Positions 53,425-64,000 of a stretch of DNA of 64,000 nucleotides are shown here, piece after piece. The DNA is from Allosediminivita pacifica. GTDB lineage: Bacteria > Pseudomonadota > Alphaproteobacteria > Rhodobacterales > Rhodobacteraceae. Both the position numbers and the translations under genes were made by a program. The stretch is from NCBI RefSeq assembly GCF_003054175.1, contig NZ_QBKN01000004.1, forward strand, positions 124,001 to 188,000, written 5' to 3'. Position 1 is the stretch's first letter. Each line of letters opens with the position of its first letter. Under the pieces are notes generated by a model that worked only from the letters and a program-made list of their open reading frames with translations, did not search any database and was not told the origin of the DNA.

Positions 53425-54725
53425 GTGCCAGCGCCATCGGCCTCACCGGCATCGTCGCGCTACTGATCCTGCTGATGCTCCGGATCCCCGTCGCCTTCGC
53501 CATGTTCCTGGTGGGCTTCCTCGGCATCTGGCAGCTCAACGGGTGGAATGCGGCCATGTCGCTGCTGTCCTCCGAGACCTTCACCCTCGCCTCGAACCCC
53601 GAGCTTGTCGTGGTCCCGCTGTTCATCCTGATGGGCAACGTGGCCAGCCACACCGGCATGAGCCGCCAGCTCTACGACGCCGCCTATGCCGCCATCGGCC
53701 AGGTGCGCGGCGGGCTGGCCTCGGCCACCGTCATCGGGTGCGGCGGTTTCGCGGCGCTCTCGGGCTCCTCGGTGGCCTCTGCCCTGACCATGGGAAAGGT
53801 CAGCCTAGCCCAGATGGACCGCTTCAATTACAATCCGCGCCTGTCGACGGGCTGCGTAGCCGCCGGCGGCACCCTTGGCATCCTGATCCCGCCCAGCACC
53901 GGCTTCGTCATTTACGCGATCCTCACCGAACAGAGCATCGGTAGGCTCTTCCTCGCCGGCGTTCTGCCCGGCATCCTGCTGCTGACCGCATTCGTGACCA
54001 CTATCACACTGATCTGCTGGCTCCGCCCCGAGTACGGACCCGGGGGCCCCTCCACCACCTTTGCCGAGAAAACCCAGGCGATGGTCCGCGCCCTGCCGAT
54101 CCTGCTCACGATCATGCTGACGATCGGCGGCATCTACGCCGGCTTCTTCTCGCCGGTCGAGGCCTCTGGCGTCGGCGCGGGCATCGCCATCCTCTACGGC
54201 GTCGTGACCCGCAGGCTGGACCTCAAGACCTTCTGGAACGCCTGCCAGGACAGCATCGTGACCACTGCGACGGTCATGCTCATCCTGATCGCGGCGCACC
54301 TCGTGAACCCCTTCCTGGCGCTCAGCCACATCCCCAGCGCCGTGGGCGACTTCCTGAACGCGATGGATCTCGGGGTGACCGGCACGCTGCTGGTGATCCT
54401 CGCGATCTACCTCGTGCTGGGCTGCTTCCTCGAAGGCTTCGCCATGCTGGTGCTGACCTTGCCGATCTTCTTCCCGGTGATCCTCGATCTCGGGATCGAC
54501 CCGATCTGGTTCGGCGTTCTGGCGGTTCTGACGCTCGAGATGGGCCTCATCTCGCCTCCAGTAGGCATTAACGTCTTCATCGTAAAATCCGTCGCACCCA
54601 ACGTCGATCTGGGGGAGATCTTCCGCGGGGTGCTGCCCTTCTGGACCGCGATGGTCGTGACGCTGATCCTGCTGGTCGCGTTCCCGCAGATCTCGCTGTT
54701 CCTGCCGGACACGATGATCAACTGA
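53421..54725 (+). CDS. dctM: TRAP transporter large permease DctM
   Basis: 434 residues with about 12 transmembrane helices; the Na+-driven carrier subunit. GFLGIWQLNGW, the helix-rich GGFAALSGSSVASALTMGKVSLAQM and GGTLGILIPPSTGFVIYAILTEQSIG are signatures. ATG 53421 (ATGA overlap) was chosen over ATG 53409, which has no room for an SD. It completes the DctPQM system of the island. Confidence 0.92.
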   Translation: MSASAIGLTGIVALLILLMLRIPVAFAMFLVGFLGIWQLNGWNAAMSLLSSETFTLASNPELVVVPLFILMGNVASHTGMSRQLYDAAYAAIGQVRGGLASATVIGCGGFAALSGSSVASALTMGKVSLAQMDRFNYNPRLSTGCVAAGGTLGILIPPSTGFVIYAILTEQSIGRLFLAGVLPGILLLTAFVTTITLICWLRPEYGPGGPSTTFAEKTQAMVRALPILLTIMLTIGGIYAGFFSPVEASGVGAGIAILYGVVTRRLDLKTFWNACQDSIVTTATVMLILIAAHLVNPFLALSHIPSAVGDFLNAMDLGVTGTLLVILAIYLVLGCFLEGFAMLVLTLPIFFPVILDLGIDPIWFGVLAVLTLEMGLISPPVGINVFIVKSVAPNVDLGEIFRGVLPFWTAMVVTLILLVAFPQISLFLPDTMIN

Positions 54726-54752
54726 CCGAGTTACCTCAGGGAGGAGGATTCC

Positions 54753-55670
54753 ATGGCTATTCTGAACTTCGGCAAGTCCAAGGCTGGCGCCAGCCGCCGC
54801 GCCGCCCGAATGCTCGACGGCTACTCGATCGAGGTGATGCCGCGCACTGCCTCCAAGATCGAAGACTTCCGCGAGGTGCTGCCCAAGGGCACGCGCGTCT
54901 ACATCGCCCATATCGAGGGCACGCCCATCGACGAGATGGTCGCCACCACGAAGCGCCTGACCGACGAGGGCTTTGCGCCGATGCCCCACGTGCCCGCGCG
55001 GCTCGTGAAGGACCGCGCAGAGCTCGACCTCTGGCTCAAGCGCTACGCTGAGGAAGGCGGTGCCGACCAGGCCCTCGTGCTCGCGGGCGGCCCCAAGAGC
55101 CCGGCAGGTGACTTCGACAGCTCCATGCAGCTGCTTGAAACCAGGCTCTTCGACGCCCACGGCTTTGGCCGTCTGCATGTGGCAGGCCACCCCGAAGGCA
55201 ACCCCGACATCGACGCCGACGGCTCCACCAGGCTGGTGGACGATGCCGCCCGCTGGAAGCAGGACTTCGCCGAGCGTACCGACGCCGACATGGCGATGGT
55301 CACGCAGTTCGCCTTCGACGCCGCCCCGGTGATCGACTGGATGAAGCGCCTCGACGCCGCCGGCATCAACCTGCCCGTGCACGTCGGTGTCGCCGGTCCG
55401 GCCAAGCTCCAGACCCTCATCAAGTTCGCCATCGCCTGCGGCGTCGGGCCCTCGCTCTCGGTGCTCCAGAAGCGCGCCAAGGACGTGAGCCAGCTGATTC
55501 GCCCCTTCGAACCCACGTCAGTGCTCGAAGACCTCGCCTCCCGCGCGGACGAGTTGCCCGAAGGCCAGCTCGCGGGCATCCACGTCTTCCCGCTCGGCGG
55601 CATCCGCGCCGCGGCCGACTACGCCGCGCGCACGACGGACGAGGGAACGGGCGTCTCAGCGAGAGGCTGA
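54753..55670 (+). CDS. metF: Methylenetetrahydrofolate reductase-like protein
   Basis: 305 residues with the TIM-barrel pattern of MetF: YSIEVMPRTASKI near the start (a divergent EFFPP-like region), AHIEGTPIDEM, LAGGPKSPAGDF, VTQFAFDAAPVIDWM and VHVGVAGPAKLQTL. MetF interconverts 5-methyl- and 5,10-methylene-THF with FAD. Next to the LigM-like gene it is well placed to oxidise 5-methyl-THF back into the C1 pool, as MetF does beside LigM in Sphingobium. The N-terminal Lys/Ser-rich leader is unusual, and the housekeeping metF may be elsewhere. Confidence 0.75.
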   Translation: MAILNFGKSKAGASRRAARMLDGYSIEVMPRTASKIEDFREVLPKGTRVYIAHIEGTPIDEMVATTKRLTDEGFAPMPHVPARLVKDRAELDLWLKRYAEEGGADQALVLAGGPKSPAGDFDSSMQLLETRLFDAHGFGRLHVAGHPEGNPDIDADGSTRLVDDAARWKQDFAERTDADMAMVTQFAFDAAPVIDWMKRLDAAGINLPVHVGVAGPAKLQTLIKFAIACGVGPSLSVLQKRAKDVSQLIRPFEPTSVLEDLASRADELPEGQLAGIHVFPLGGIRAAADYAARTTDEGTGVSARG

Positions 55671-55684
55671 CGCCCCATTCCCTC

Positions 55685-55713
55685 TTGCACAAAGGGCGAC
55701 GCCCCTCTATATC
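55685..55713 (+). promoter_or_regulatory. Sigma-70 promoter of the rimP-nusA-infB operon
   Basis: TTGCAC, 17-base spacer, TATATC, in the gap after the MetF-like gene. The predicted start is near 55720, about 95 bases before rimP. Confidence 0.6.
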
Positions 55714-55719
55714 CGCTTC

Positions 55720-55790
55720 ATCAGCGGCGCGCCGGGGTCCAAACCGGCGCTCCACCGGAGCGATGTAACGGGCCGTTGGCCCGTTTTTTT
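55720..55790 (+). ncRNA. Structured rimP leader ending in an intrinsic terminator
   Basis: A 7-bp hairpin GCGCCGG/CCGGCGC (55729-55750), a small CTCC/GGAG hairpin (55750-55760) and a terminator ACGGGCC/GGCCCGT with a T-run (55768-55790) precede rimP by 23 bases. Placed between a promoter and the first gene, this is the layout of an attenuator. No tRNA (unlike enterobacterial metY) is present. Confidence 0.5.
55768..55790 (+). terminator. Intrinsic terminator inside the rimP leader
   Basis: ACGGGCC and GGCCCGT (loop GTT) followed by seven T. It could end the island transcript from upstream, or attenuate the rimP operon, or both. Confidence 0.85.
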
Positions 55791-55813
55791 GTTTCTCAGA
55801 CACCGAGGACGCC

Positions 55814-56389
55814 ATGTCCGAGTCAGACCTCATAGCCAAATCTCCGATGGATCAACGCCTGGCCGAGATCCTGACCCCCGCCATCGAGGGCATGGGGTTC
55901 GAGCTCGTGCGCCTGCGGCTGATGGGGGGCAAGACCCCCCTTCTGCAGATCATGGCCGAACGACCCGATGGCACCATCGAAGTTGACGACTGCGCCGAGA
56001 TCTCGACCGCCGTCAGCGCCCTCCTGGATGTCGAGGACCCGATCACCGACAACTACACGCTCGAAGTCTCGAGCCCCGGCATCGACCGCCCCCTGACCCG
56101 CTTCAAGGATTTCGAGGCTTTCGAGGGCTTCGAGGCCAAGCTCGAGACCTCCGAGCTGATCGAGGGCCGCAAGCGATTCCGCGGCGTGCTCGCCGGGACC
56201 GACGGCACCGAGATCCTGATAAACGTCGATGAGGGCACCATAGGGCTCGACTTCAGCTGGCTTACCGATGCCAAGCTCGTCATGACCGACGAACTGGTGC
56301 GCGAGATGCTTCGTGCCCGCAAGGCGGCGCACGTGGAAGACGGACAATACGATGAAATCGAGGCCGACGGGCGGCCTGACGAGGAGTAA
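55814..56389 (+). CDS. rimP: Ribosome maturation factor RimP
   Basis: 191 residues; assists 30S assembly. [22 protein letters not shown] and the [19 protein letters not shown] stretch are typical, followed by a C-terminal Sm-like domain and an acidic tail longer than in E. coli. First of rimP-nusA-ylxR-infB, with six bases to nusA. Confidence 0.95.
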   Translation: MSESDLIAKSPMDQRLAEILTPAIEGMGFELVRLRLMGGKTPLLQIMAERPDGTIEVDDCAEISTAVSALLDVEDPITDNYTLEVSSPGIDRPLTRFKDFEAFEGFEAKLETSELIEGRKRFRGVLAGTDGTEILINVDEGTIGLDFSWLTDAKLVMTDELVREMLRARKAAHVEDGQYDEIEADGRPDEE

Positions 56390-56395
56390 AGACAG

Positions 56396-58039
56396 ATGGC
56401 TATCACCTCTGCCAACCAGCTTGAGCTCTTGCAGACCGCCGAAGCGGTTGCGCGGGAAAAGATGATCGACCCGTCCCTGGTGGTCGAGGCTATGGAGGAA
56501 TCCCTCGCTCGTGCCGCCAAGTCGCGCTACGGCTCGGAAATGGACATCCGCGTGTCCATCGACCGCCGCACCGGCCGCGCCACCTTCACTCGCGTCCGCA
56601 CCGTGGTCGAGGATGACGAGCTCGAGAACTATCAGGCCGAGATGACCGTCGAGCAGGCCAAGCAGTACATGGCCGATCCCAAGGTCGGTGACACCTATTC
56701 CGAGGAAGTCCCGCCCGTCGAACTCGGCCGGATCGCGGCCCAGAGTGCCAAGCAGGTTATCCTGCAGAAGGTGCGCGAAGCCGAACGCGACCGTCAGTAC
56801 GACGAGTTCAAGGATCGCGCAGGCACGATCATCAACGGCGTCGTCAAGCGCGAGGAATACGGCAACGTCATCGTCGACGTCGGCCGTGGCGAAGCGATCC
56901 TGCGCCGCAACGAAAAGATCGGCCGCGAGGCCTACCGCCCCGGCGACCGCATCCGCTGCTACATCAAGGATGTCCGCCGCGAGACGCGCGGCCCGCAGAT
57001 CTTCCTCAGCCGTACTGCACCCGAGTTCATGGCCGAGCTCTTCAAGATGGAAGTGCCCGAAATCTACGACGGCATCATCGAGATCAAGGCCGTCGCCCGT
57101 GACCCCGGTTCGCGCGCCAAGATCGGCGTCATCTCCTACGACGGCTCCATCGACCCGGTCGGCGCCTGCGTCGGCATGCGCGGCAGCCGCGTGCAGGCCG
57201 TCGTGAACGAGCTTCAGGGCGAGAAGATCGACATCATCCCGTGGTCGGACGACATGCCCACCTTCCTGGTGAACGCGTTGCAGCCAGCCGAGGTCTCCAA
57301 GGTGGTGCTCGACGAAGACGCCGAGCGTATCGAGGTCGTGGTCCCCGACGAGCAGCTGTCGCTGGCCATCGGCCGCCGCGGCCAGAACGTGCGCCTCGCC
57401 TCGCAGCTGACCCACCTCGACATCGACATCATGACCGAGGAAGAGGAAAGCCAGCGTCGCCAGAAGGAATTCGAGGAACGCACCCAGCTCTTCATGGACA
57501 CGCTGGACCTCGACGAATTCTTCGCCCAGTTGCTGGTCTCCGAAGGCTTCACCAACCTCGAAGAGGTCGCCTACGTCGAGCAGGACGAGCTTCTCGTGAT
57601 CGACGGTGTCGACGAGGACACCGCGACCGAGCTTCAGACCCGTGCCCGCGAACACCTCGAGGAACAGGCCCGCAAGGCGCTGGAAAACGCCCGCGCGCTT
57701 GGCGCCGAGGAAAACCTCATCGCCTTCGAGGGGCTTACCCCCCAGATGGTCGAGGCGCTTGCCAAGGACGACATCAAGACGCTCGAGGACTTCGCCACCT
57801 GCGCCGACTGGGAACTCGCCGGCGGCTGGACCACGGTCGACGGTCAGCGGCACAAGGACGATGGCCTGCTCGAACCCTTCGACGTCGGCCTCGAGGAAGC
57901 CCAGAACATGGTCATGACCGCACGCGTCATGCTCGGCTGGGTCGACCCCGAGGAACTCACCGCCGACTCGGCGGACGAGCGCGAGGACGAGGATGACGGC
58001 GAGACCGAATCCGAGACCGAAACGGAGCAGCAGGACTGA
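56396..58039 (+). CDS. nusA: Transcription termination/antitermination factor NusA
   Basis: 547 residues. N-terminal RNA polymerase-binding domain (1-135), S1 domain (about 137-200), two KH domains (about 230-345) including [21 protein letters not shown] and [17 protein letters not shown], then two C-terminal acidic HhH-like repeats (about 360-510) and a Glu-rich tail. Two to three bases separate it from ylxR. Confidence 0.96.
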   Translation: MAITSANQLELLQTAEAVAREKMIDPSLVVEAMEESLARAAKSRYGSEMDIRVSIDRRTGRATFTRVRTVVEDDELENYQAEMTVEQAKQYMADPKVGDTYSEEVPPVELGRIAAQSAKQVILQKVREAERDRQYDEFKDRAGTIINGVVKREEYGNVIVDVGRGEAILRRNEKIGREAYRPGDRIRCYIKDVRRETRGPQIFLSRTAPEFMAELFKMEVPEIYDGIIEIKAVARDPGSRAKIGVISYDGSIDPVGACVGMRGSRVQAVVNELQGEKIDIIPWSDDMPTFLVNALQPAEVSKVVLDEDAERIEVVVPDEQLSLAIGRRGQNVRLASQLTHLDIDIMTEEEESQRRQKEFEERTQLFMDTLDLDEFFAQLLVSEGFTNLEEVAYVEQDELLVIDGVDEDTATELQTRAREHLEEQARKALENARALGAEENLIAFEGLTPQMVEALAKDDIKTLEDFATCADWELAGGWTTVDGQRHKDDGLLEPFDVGLEEAQNMVMTARVMLGWVDPEELTADSADEREDEDDGETESETETEQQD

Positions 58040-58041
58040 GC

Positions 58042-58677
58042 ATGAGTCGCGGCGGAAACGACAAGGACCGGGAGCTCGGACCCGAGCGGAAATGCATCGC
58101 CACGGGCGAGGTGCATCCGAAATCGGACCTTGTCCGCTTCGTCGTCGGGCCCGATTCCGCGATTGTGCCCGATCTGGCTGGAAAACTGCCGGGACGAGGT
58201 ATATATGTCTCAGCCAATCGCGCTGCGCTGGATCGTGCGGCGCGCAAAGGGCTCTTTTCCCGTGCCGCAAAGGCCCCGGTGACGGCGCCCGACGGACTAC
58301 CGGCCTTGGTGGAATCCTTGCTGGCCCGCCGCGTCATCGATCTTGTCAGCCTTGCACGCAAGTCCGGGGCGGCCGTGGCCGGCTACGAGAAGGTCAAGGA
58401 CTGGCTCCAGAAGGAAGAGGCCCGGGTCCTGATCCAGGCCGACGATGGCTCGGAACGGGGCAAGTCGAAGCTGAGCACCCCCTACGGGGGCGACTACATC
58501 GGATGGCTCACGGCGGACGAACTCGGTGCCGCCTTCGGCCGGGAAAAGGTGATCCATGCAGCGCTTGGCGCTGGCGGTCTGTCAGCGCGTGTTGTAGGGG
58601 AAGCACAACGTTTGAAGGGTCTACGCGCCGGAGGGTCCGGCGCGGAACGCGGCGGCAGGGGCCGTCGGAAAGGATGA
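58042..58677 (+). CDS. YlxR-type RNA-binding protein with L7Ae-like C-terminus
   Basis: 211 residues. The N-terminal DUF448/YlxR domain (about 15-85) has ERKCIATGEVHPKSDLVRFV and the loop LPGRGIYVSANRAAL. A C-terminal domain (about 100-195) resembles the L7Ae/RPL7A fold (DLVSLARKSGAAVAGYEKV). The two-domain form is usual in alphaproteobacteria, always between nusA and infB. The basic C-terminus suggests nucleic-acid contact. The role is unproven. Confidence 0.85.
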   Translation: MSRGGNDKDRELGPERKCIATGEVHPKSDLVRFVVGPDSAIVPDLAGKLPGRGIYVSANRAALDRAARKGLFSRAAKAPVTAPDGLPALVESLLARRVIDLVSLARKSGAAVAGYEKVKDWLQKEEARVLIQADDGSERGKSKLSTPYGGDYIGWLTADELGAAFGREKVIHAALGAGGLSARVVGEAQRLKGLRAGGSGAERGGRGRRKG

Positions 58678-58686
58678 AGAAGCTTT

Positions 58687-61164
<2,478 letters not shown>

Positions 61165-61213
61165 CCGCTCGGCTCGGGCCGGTCCGATCACCTGAACAGG
61201 CCACTAGCAAAAT

Positions 61214-61244
61214 AAAAAGGGGAGGCATCTAGCCTCCCCTTTTT
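61214..61244 (+). terminator. Rho-independent terminator after infB
   Basis: GGGGAGGC and GCCTCCCC flanked by A-run and T-run, 50 bases after the infB stop. A-run on the other side makes it bidirectional-capable. Confidence 0.9.
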
Positions 61245-61273
61245 ATATGTGCGTGAGCGTGATGGGCTTTGAT

Positions 61274-61414
61274 TTAGGCAGGGGCACCAGTCATCACGGG
61301 AAGACCCGTGAACACCTGATTGCCGACACGAACTGCGATGCGGCCATCGGGAAGTGTCTTCTCGAGAAGACCCTGAACCGAATGGCAGCTGCCCATGATG
61401 ATAGTCTTCAGCAT
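61274..61414 (-). CDS. 46-residue conserved-looking small protein
   Basis: MLKTIIMGSCHSVQGLLEK is followed by TLPDGRIAVRVGNQVFTGLPV and a short tail, then TAA. A textbook SD (GGGAGGA, six bases before ATG 61414) supports translation. The strand pattern (beta-rich, one Cys) suggests a tiny SH3- or OB-like fold. The gene is too short for usual ORF cutoffs. It lies alone in the 401-base gap between infB and mutT, with an inverted repeat 90 bases upstream. Confidence 0.7.
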   Translation of the reverse strand: MLKTIIMGSCHSVQGLLEKTLPDGRIAVRVGNQVFTGLPVMTGAPA

Positions 61415-61503
61415 ACCGATTCCTCCCAACCTTTGGTGGGAACCTTTTTAACGGATCATGCGTTAACAAATCCATAATAAAATCTCAGCAAAAGAATCAT
61501 ATT

Positions 61504-61524
61504 TTGTGCAACCAGGGTGCACAA
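61504..61524. promoter_or_regulatory. TTGTGCA-N7-TGCACAA inverted repeat
   Basis: Seven-base perfect arms, spacer ACCAGGG, in AT-rich DNA 90 bases upstream of the small protein and 42 bases past the mutT stop. Candidate operator for the small-protein gene; the regulator is unknown. Confidence 0.45.
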
Positions 61525-61565
61525 GGAATAGTCACACTGGACTGTTACTCATTTTCCTTGACGCT

Positions 61566-61964
61566 TCAAATCCAATCGCGCAGCAGCGGGATCAGCGGCA
61601 CGTCAGCTGCAGGCATCGGGTAGTTGCGCAGCTCGCGCCCTCTCACCCACTTCAGCACCTGGCCCTCGCGCGCCTGCGGGACGCCTTCCCACTTCCGACA
61701 GATGAACAGCGGCATCAGCAGATGGAAATCATCGTAGGAATGCGAGGCGAACGTCAGGGGCGCCAGGCAGCTCTGCCAGGTACCGATCCCGAGTTCTTCC
61801 TGGAGCTCCCGGATCAATGCGGCCTCCGGCGTTTCGCCGGTCTCGACCTTTCCACCGGGGAATTCCCACAGGCCCGCCATGGACTTGCCCTCGGGCCGCT
61901 GTGCCAACAGCACGCGCCCTTCAACATCCACGAGCGCCACGGCCGAAACCAGGACCATCTTCAT
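61566..61964 (-). CDS. mutT: 8-oxo-dGTP diphosphatase MutT
   Basis: 132-residue Nudix hydrolase. The Nudix box GGKVETGETPEAALIRELQEELG is intact (G-x5-E-x7-RE-x2-EE-x-G pattern, residues 38-60, catalytic Glu present). LWEFPGGKVE is MutT-typical. It sanitises oxidised dGTP. Last gene of the minus operon after argJ. Confidence 0.92.
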   Translation of the reverse strand: MKMVLVSAVALVDVEGRVLLAQRPEGKSMAGLWEFPGGKVETGETPEAALIRELQEELGIGTWQSCLAPLTFASHSYDDFHLLMPLFICRKWEGVPQAREGQVLKWVRGRELRNYPMPAADVPLIPLLRDWI

Positions 61965-61986
61965 GCGGGATCTCCCCTGCCCGTCT

Positions 61987-63216
61987 CTACGAGCGGTAGT
62001 CGGCGTTGATCGAGATGTAGCCGTGCGTCAGATCGCAGGTCCAGACCGTCGCCGCCCCCGAGCCGAGTCCCAGGTCCACCCCGATCTCGATCTCGGGCTG
62101 CTTCATCTTCGCCGCGCCCTGTTCCTCGCTGTAGGACGGAGAGACCCAGCCTTTCTCGGCCACGAGAACATCGCCAAAGCGGATGGTCAGCAGGTCCCTG
62201 TCCGCCGCAGCGCCGGACTTGCCGATCGCCATCACGATGCGGCCCCAATTGGGATCCTCACCGGCCACGGCTGTCTTGACCAGCGGCGAATTGGCGATGC
62301 TCAGCGCATGGGTTCGCGCATCCGCATCGCTCTCTGCGCCAGTGACCGCGATTGTGACGAACTTCGTAGCGCCCTCGCCGTCGCGGACAACCTGATGCGC
62401 AAGGTCTAGCATGACGCCTTCAAGCGCCTCTGCAAACGCGCTGTCCTGCGCGCCGACCTCGACCCCCGAAGCCCCCGTCGCGCCCATGAGAAGTGTGTCG
62501 GACGTCGAGGTATCGCTGTCCACGGTTATGCAGTTGAAGGTCCGCTCGTTGATCGCCGAAATCATGCCCTGAAGGTCGGTGCGGCTCATCTTTGCATCGG
62601 TGAAAATGTAGACCAGCATCGTCGCCATGTCCGGCGCAATCATGCCGGAGCCCTTGGCAATACCCGCGATCTTGACGCGGCCCTGCGGCAGATCCACCTC
62701 GGCCGTCGCCCCCTTGGGGAAGGTGTCGGTCGTCATGATCGCCTTGGCGGCACTCTCGATCCCGGCGGGATCGAGCCCCTCGACCAGTTCGTCGAGCTTC
62801 GCGGTGATCCGCTCGTGCTTGAGCGGCTCGCCGATCACGCCCGTCGAGGAGGTGAAGACACGCGTGTCCGGAAGGCCCGTGGCCTTCGCCACGGCAGCCG
62901 TGACATGGCCAACCGCCTCTTCGCCGTTCTTCCCGGTAAACGCGTTCGCGTTCCCCGAATTCACGAGGATCGCCGCGCCATCTGGCGCTTCGCCCCCGAT
63001 CTTGCGCTGGCAGTCCAGCACCGGGGCGGCCCGTGTGGCCGACCGGGTAAAGACCCCTGCCACGACGCTGCCCGGATCGAGGAGGGCGAGCATGACGTCA
63101 GTACGGCCCTGGTAGCGAACCCCGGCCTGAACGGTCGCGAAGCGCACCCCGTCGATGACGGGGAGCGCCGGAAAGCCCTCGGGCGCCAGCGGCGAACGGG
63201 CAAGCGTCTTGGCCAC
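61987..63216 (-). CDS. argJ: Bifunctional ornithine acetyltransferase / N-acetylglutamate synthase
   Basis: 409 residues. ArgJ transfers acetyl from N-acetylornithine to glutamate in cyclic arginine synthesis. The self-cleavage site is the Thr in IAPDMATMLVYIFTDAKM (about residue 194), which splits the chain into alpha and beta subunits. GSGMIAPD and the C-terminal DLTHGYISINADYRS are family-typical. The start is GTG 63216. Upstream is the parvulin gene (four bases), downstream mutT. Confidence 0.95.
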   Translation of the reverse strand: MAKTLARSPLAPEGFPALPVIDGVRFATVQAGVRYQGRTDVMLALLDPGSVVAGVFTRSATRAAPVLDCQRKIGGEAPDGAAILVNSGNANAFTGKNGEEAVGHVTAAVAKATGLPDTRVFTSSTGVIGEPLKHERITAKLDELVEGLDPAGIESAAKAIMTTDTFPKGATAEVDLPQGRVKIAGIAKGSGMIAPDMATMLVYIFTDAKMSRTDLQGMISAINERTFNCITVDSDTSTSDTLLMGATGASGVEVGAQDSAFAEALEGVMLDLAHQVVRDGEGATKFVTIAVTGAESDADARTHALSIANSPLVKTAVAGEDPNWGRIVMAIGKSGAAADRDLLTIRFGDVLVAEKGWVSPSYSEEQGAAKMKQPEIEIGVDLGLGSGAATVWTCDLTHGYISINADYRS

Positions 63217-63220
63217 GGGA

Positions 63221-64000
63221 TCAGTCCTGCAGAAGATCGAGCTGGTTGAGAACGGTCGGGTCCACGCCCTCGAGATCGGCGCGATCCACCTCGGCTTCCG
63301 CCAGCTGGCTGTCGATATAGTCGGACACGGCCTGCTGCTGGATCTGCTGGGTCAGCTCTCCGCGCACCTCTTCAAGCGCCGGCGCCTCGGCGGTGCGGGT
63401 CTCGTTGAGCTTGATGACGTGCCAGCCGAACTGCGTCTGCACCGGCTCCGAAACCGTGCCGACCTCCATTTGCTCGACCGCCTTCTGGAAGGAATCGACC
63501 ATCATGCCGGCACCGAACCAGCCAAGCTGACCGCCGTTCGGCCCCGACGGACCGGTCGAGTTTTCGCGGGCAAGTTCGGCGAAATCAGCACCTTCGTTCA
63601 ACTGCGTGACCAGCGCCTGCGCCTCTTCCTCGGTCTCGACAAGGATGTGGCTGGCGTTGAACTCCGTGCCCTGGTCGGCGTTCGCATAGGTCTCGTCGTA
63701 GGCCGCCTGAAGCGCCTCTTCGGTCACGGCCTCGTCTGCGATCTTCTCGATCGCCACGGCAGCCATCAGCGAGCGGCGCTCGTTCTCGACGGCGACCTGC
63801 ACCCGGCGGTTCTCTTCGGCCTGATCGCTCTGGCTCAGGACTTCCTGCTGGATCAACTGATCGACAATGCCGTCCCACAGAACGTCCGGCGAAAGCTGCG
63901 CGTACTGCTCGGGAAGGGCCGCGCGAACCATCAGCATGTTGCCGATCGTGATCTCGGTGCCGTTCACCGTGGCGACCACGGTGTCGGCCGTGACATCCTG
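63221..64000 (-). CDS. Parvulin-type peptidyl-prolyl isomerase (N-terminus beyond window edge)
   Basis: 259 codons are visible; the frame continues right of base 64000, where a signal peptide is expected (the visible part begins QDVTADTVVATVNGTEITIGN). A SurA-like N-terminal chaperone segment, then the PpiC parvulin domain: FNASHILVETEEEAQ, FAELARENSTGPSGPNGGQLGWFGAGMM, VSEPVQTQFGWHVIKL. Periplasmic foldase. The gene is followed by argJ after four bases, a frequent alphaproteobacterial order. Confidence 0.9.
   Translation of the reverse strand, partial: QDVTADTVVATVNGTEITIGNMLMVRAALPEQYAQLSPDVLWDGIVDQLIQQEVLSQSDQAEENRRVQVAVENERRSLMAAVAIEKIADEAVTEEALQAAYDETYANADQGTEFNASHILVETEEEAQALVTQLNEGADFAELARENSTGPSGPNGGQLGWFGAGMMVDSFQKAVEQMEVGTVSEPVQTQFGWHVIKLNETRTAEAPALEEVRGELTQQIQQQAVSDYIDSQLAEAEVDRADLEGVDPTVLNQLDLLQD

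Overview
The window is high-GC chromosomal DNA from an alphaproteobacterium, most probably a member of the Rhodobacteraceae (Roseobacter group). The evidence is the gene content (paired DUF6455 Cys-rich proteins under an FNR box, DUF1467 behind methylmalonyl-CoA epimerase, an NDUFA9-like epimerase, a fliL/fliF flagellar island of alphaproteobacterial type, a TRAP transporter), the codon bias, and the family's characteristic dispersed hairpin repeat. There is no prophage, CRISPR array, transposase or integrase. The long open frames antisense to ilvD, nusA, infB and the ABC permease are GC-bias shadows.

Layout. 1-3.2 kb (minus): recQ (cut by the left edge), a PPC/DUF296 protein and a secreted MORN-repeat protein. 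3.3-11.3 kb: nadE, a Tat-exported Acg-type nitroreductase, a zincin, a WrbA-like flavoprotein, a 2OG-Fe(II) oxygenase, thpR, a PfkB sugar kinase and gltX. 11.3-17.2 kb: a gamma-glutamylcyclotransferase-like gene and an Rrf2/NsrR regulator diverge around an FNR box; then a tandem glycine riboswitch leads gcvT-gcvH-gcvP. 17.2-23.0 kb: an inositol-phosphatase-like gene, the YbbP/YbbA-type exporter divergent from a TesA-like esterase, a small membrane protein and an L,D-transpeptidase. 23.1-28.1 kb: flagellar genes, with motE-DUF6468-fliL on minus and fliF-fliH-fliN-fliP on plus; motE carries an apparent frameshift in a G5 tract. 28.1-43 kb: housekeeping and metabolism (EamA exporter, ilvD, CPBP protease, accD-folC, zapE, MFS, ornithine cyclodeaminase-like, HAD, S-formylglutathione hydrolase, cfa, aspS), plus a candidate free-standing small RNA between folC and zapE. 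43-49.3 kb: a receiver-only regulator, mce-DUF1467, EI24, a nitroreductase, DUF167, an M48 lipoprotein, the FNR-box DUF6455 pair, an NDUFA9-like gene and tRNA-Leu(CAG). 49.4-55.7 kb: an accessory catabolic island with GntR/FCD regulator, LigM/DesA-type THF-dependent O-demethylase, TRAP transporter DctPQM and MetF-like reductase. 55.7-61.2 kb: the rimP-nusA-ylxR-infB operon behind a structured leader ending in an intrinsic terminator. 61.2-64 kb (minus): a 46-residue small protein, then a parvulin foldase-argJ-mutT operon cut by the right edge.

How genes work together. The 49.4-55.7 kb island reads as one pathway: the TRAP system imports a methylated organic acid, the LigM-like enzyme moves its methyl group to tetrahydrofolate, the MetF-like enzyme handles the resulting 5-methyl-THF, and the GntR protein probably represses the set through two GTATAC-centred operators. 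The glycine cleavage genes feed the same C1-folate pool and are gated by glycine through the riboswitch. Two perfect or near-perfect FNR boxes mark oxygen control of nsrR and of the DUF6455 pair. The most novel-looking items are the folC-zapE small RNA, the rimP leader attenuator, the DUF6455 pair, the O-demethylation island and a dispersed hairpin repeat whose stem shows compensatory changes between copies.
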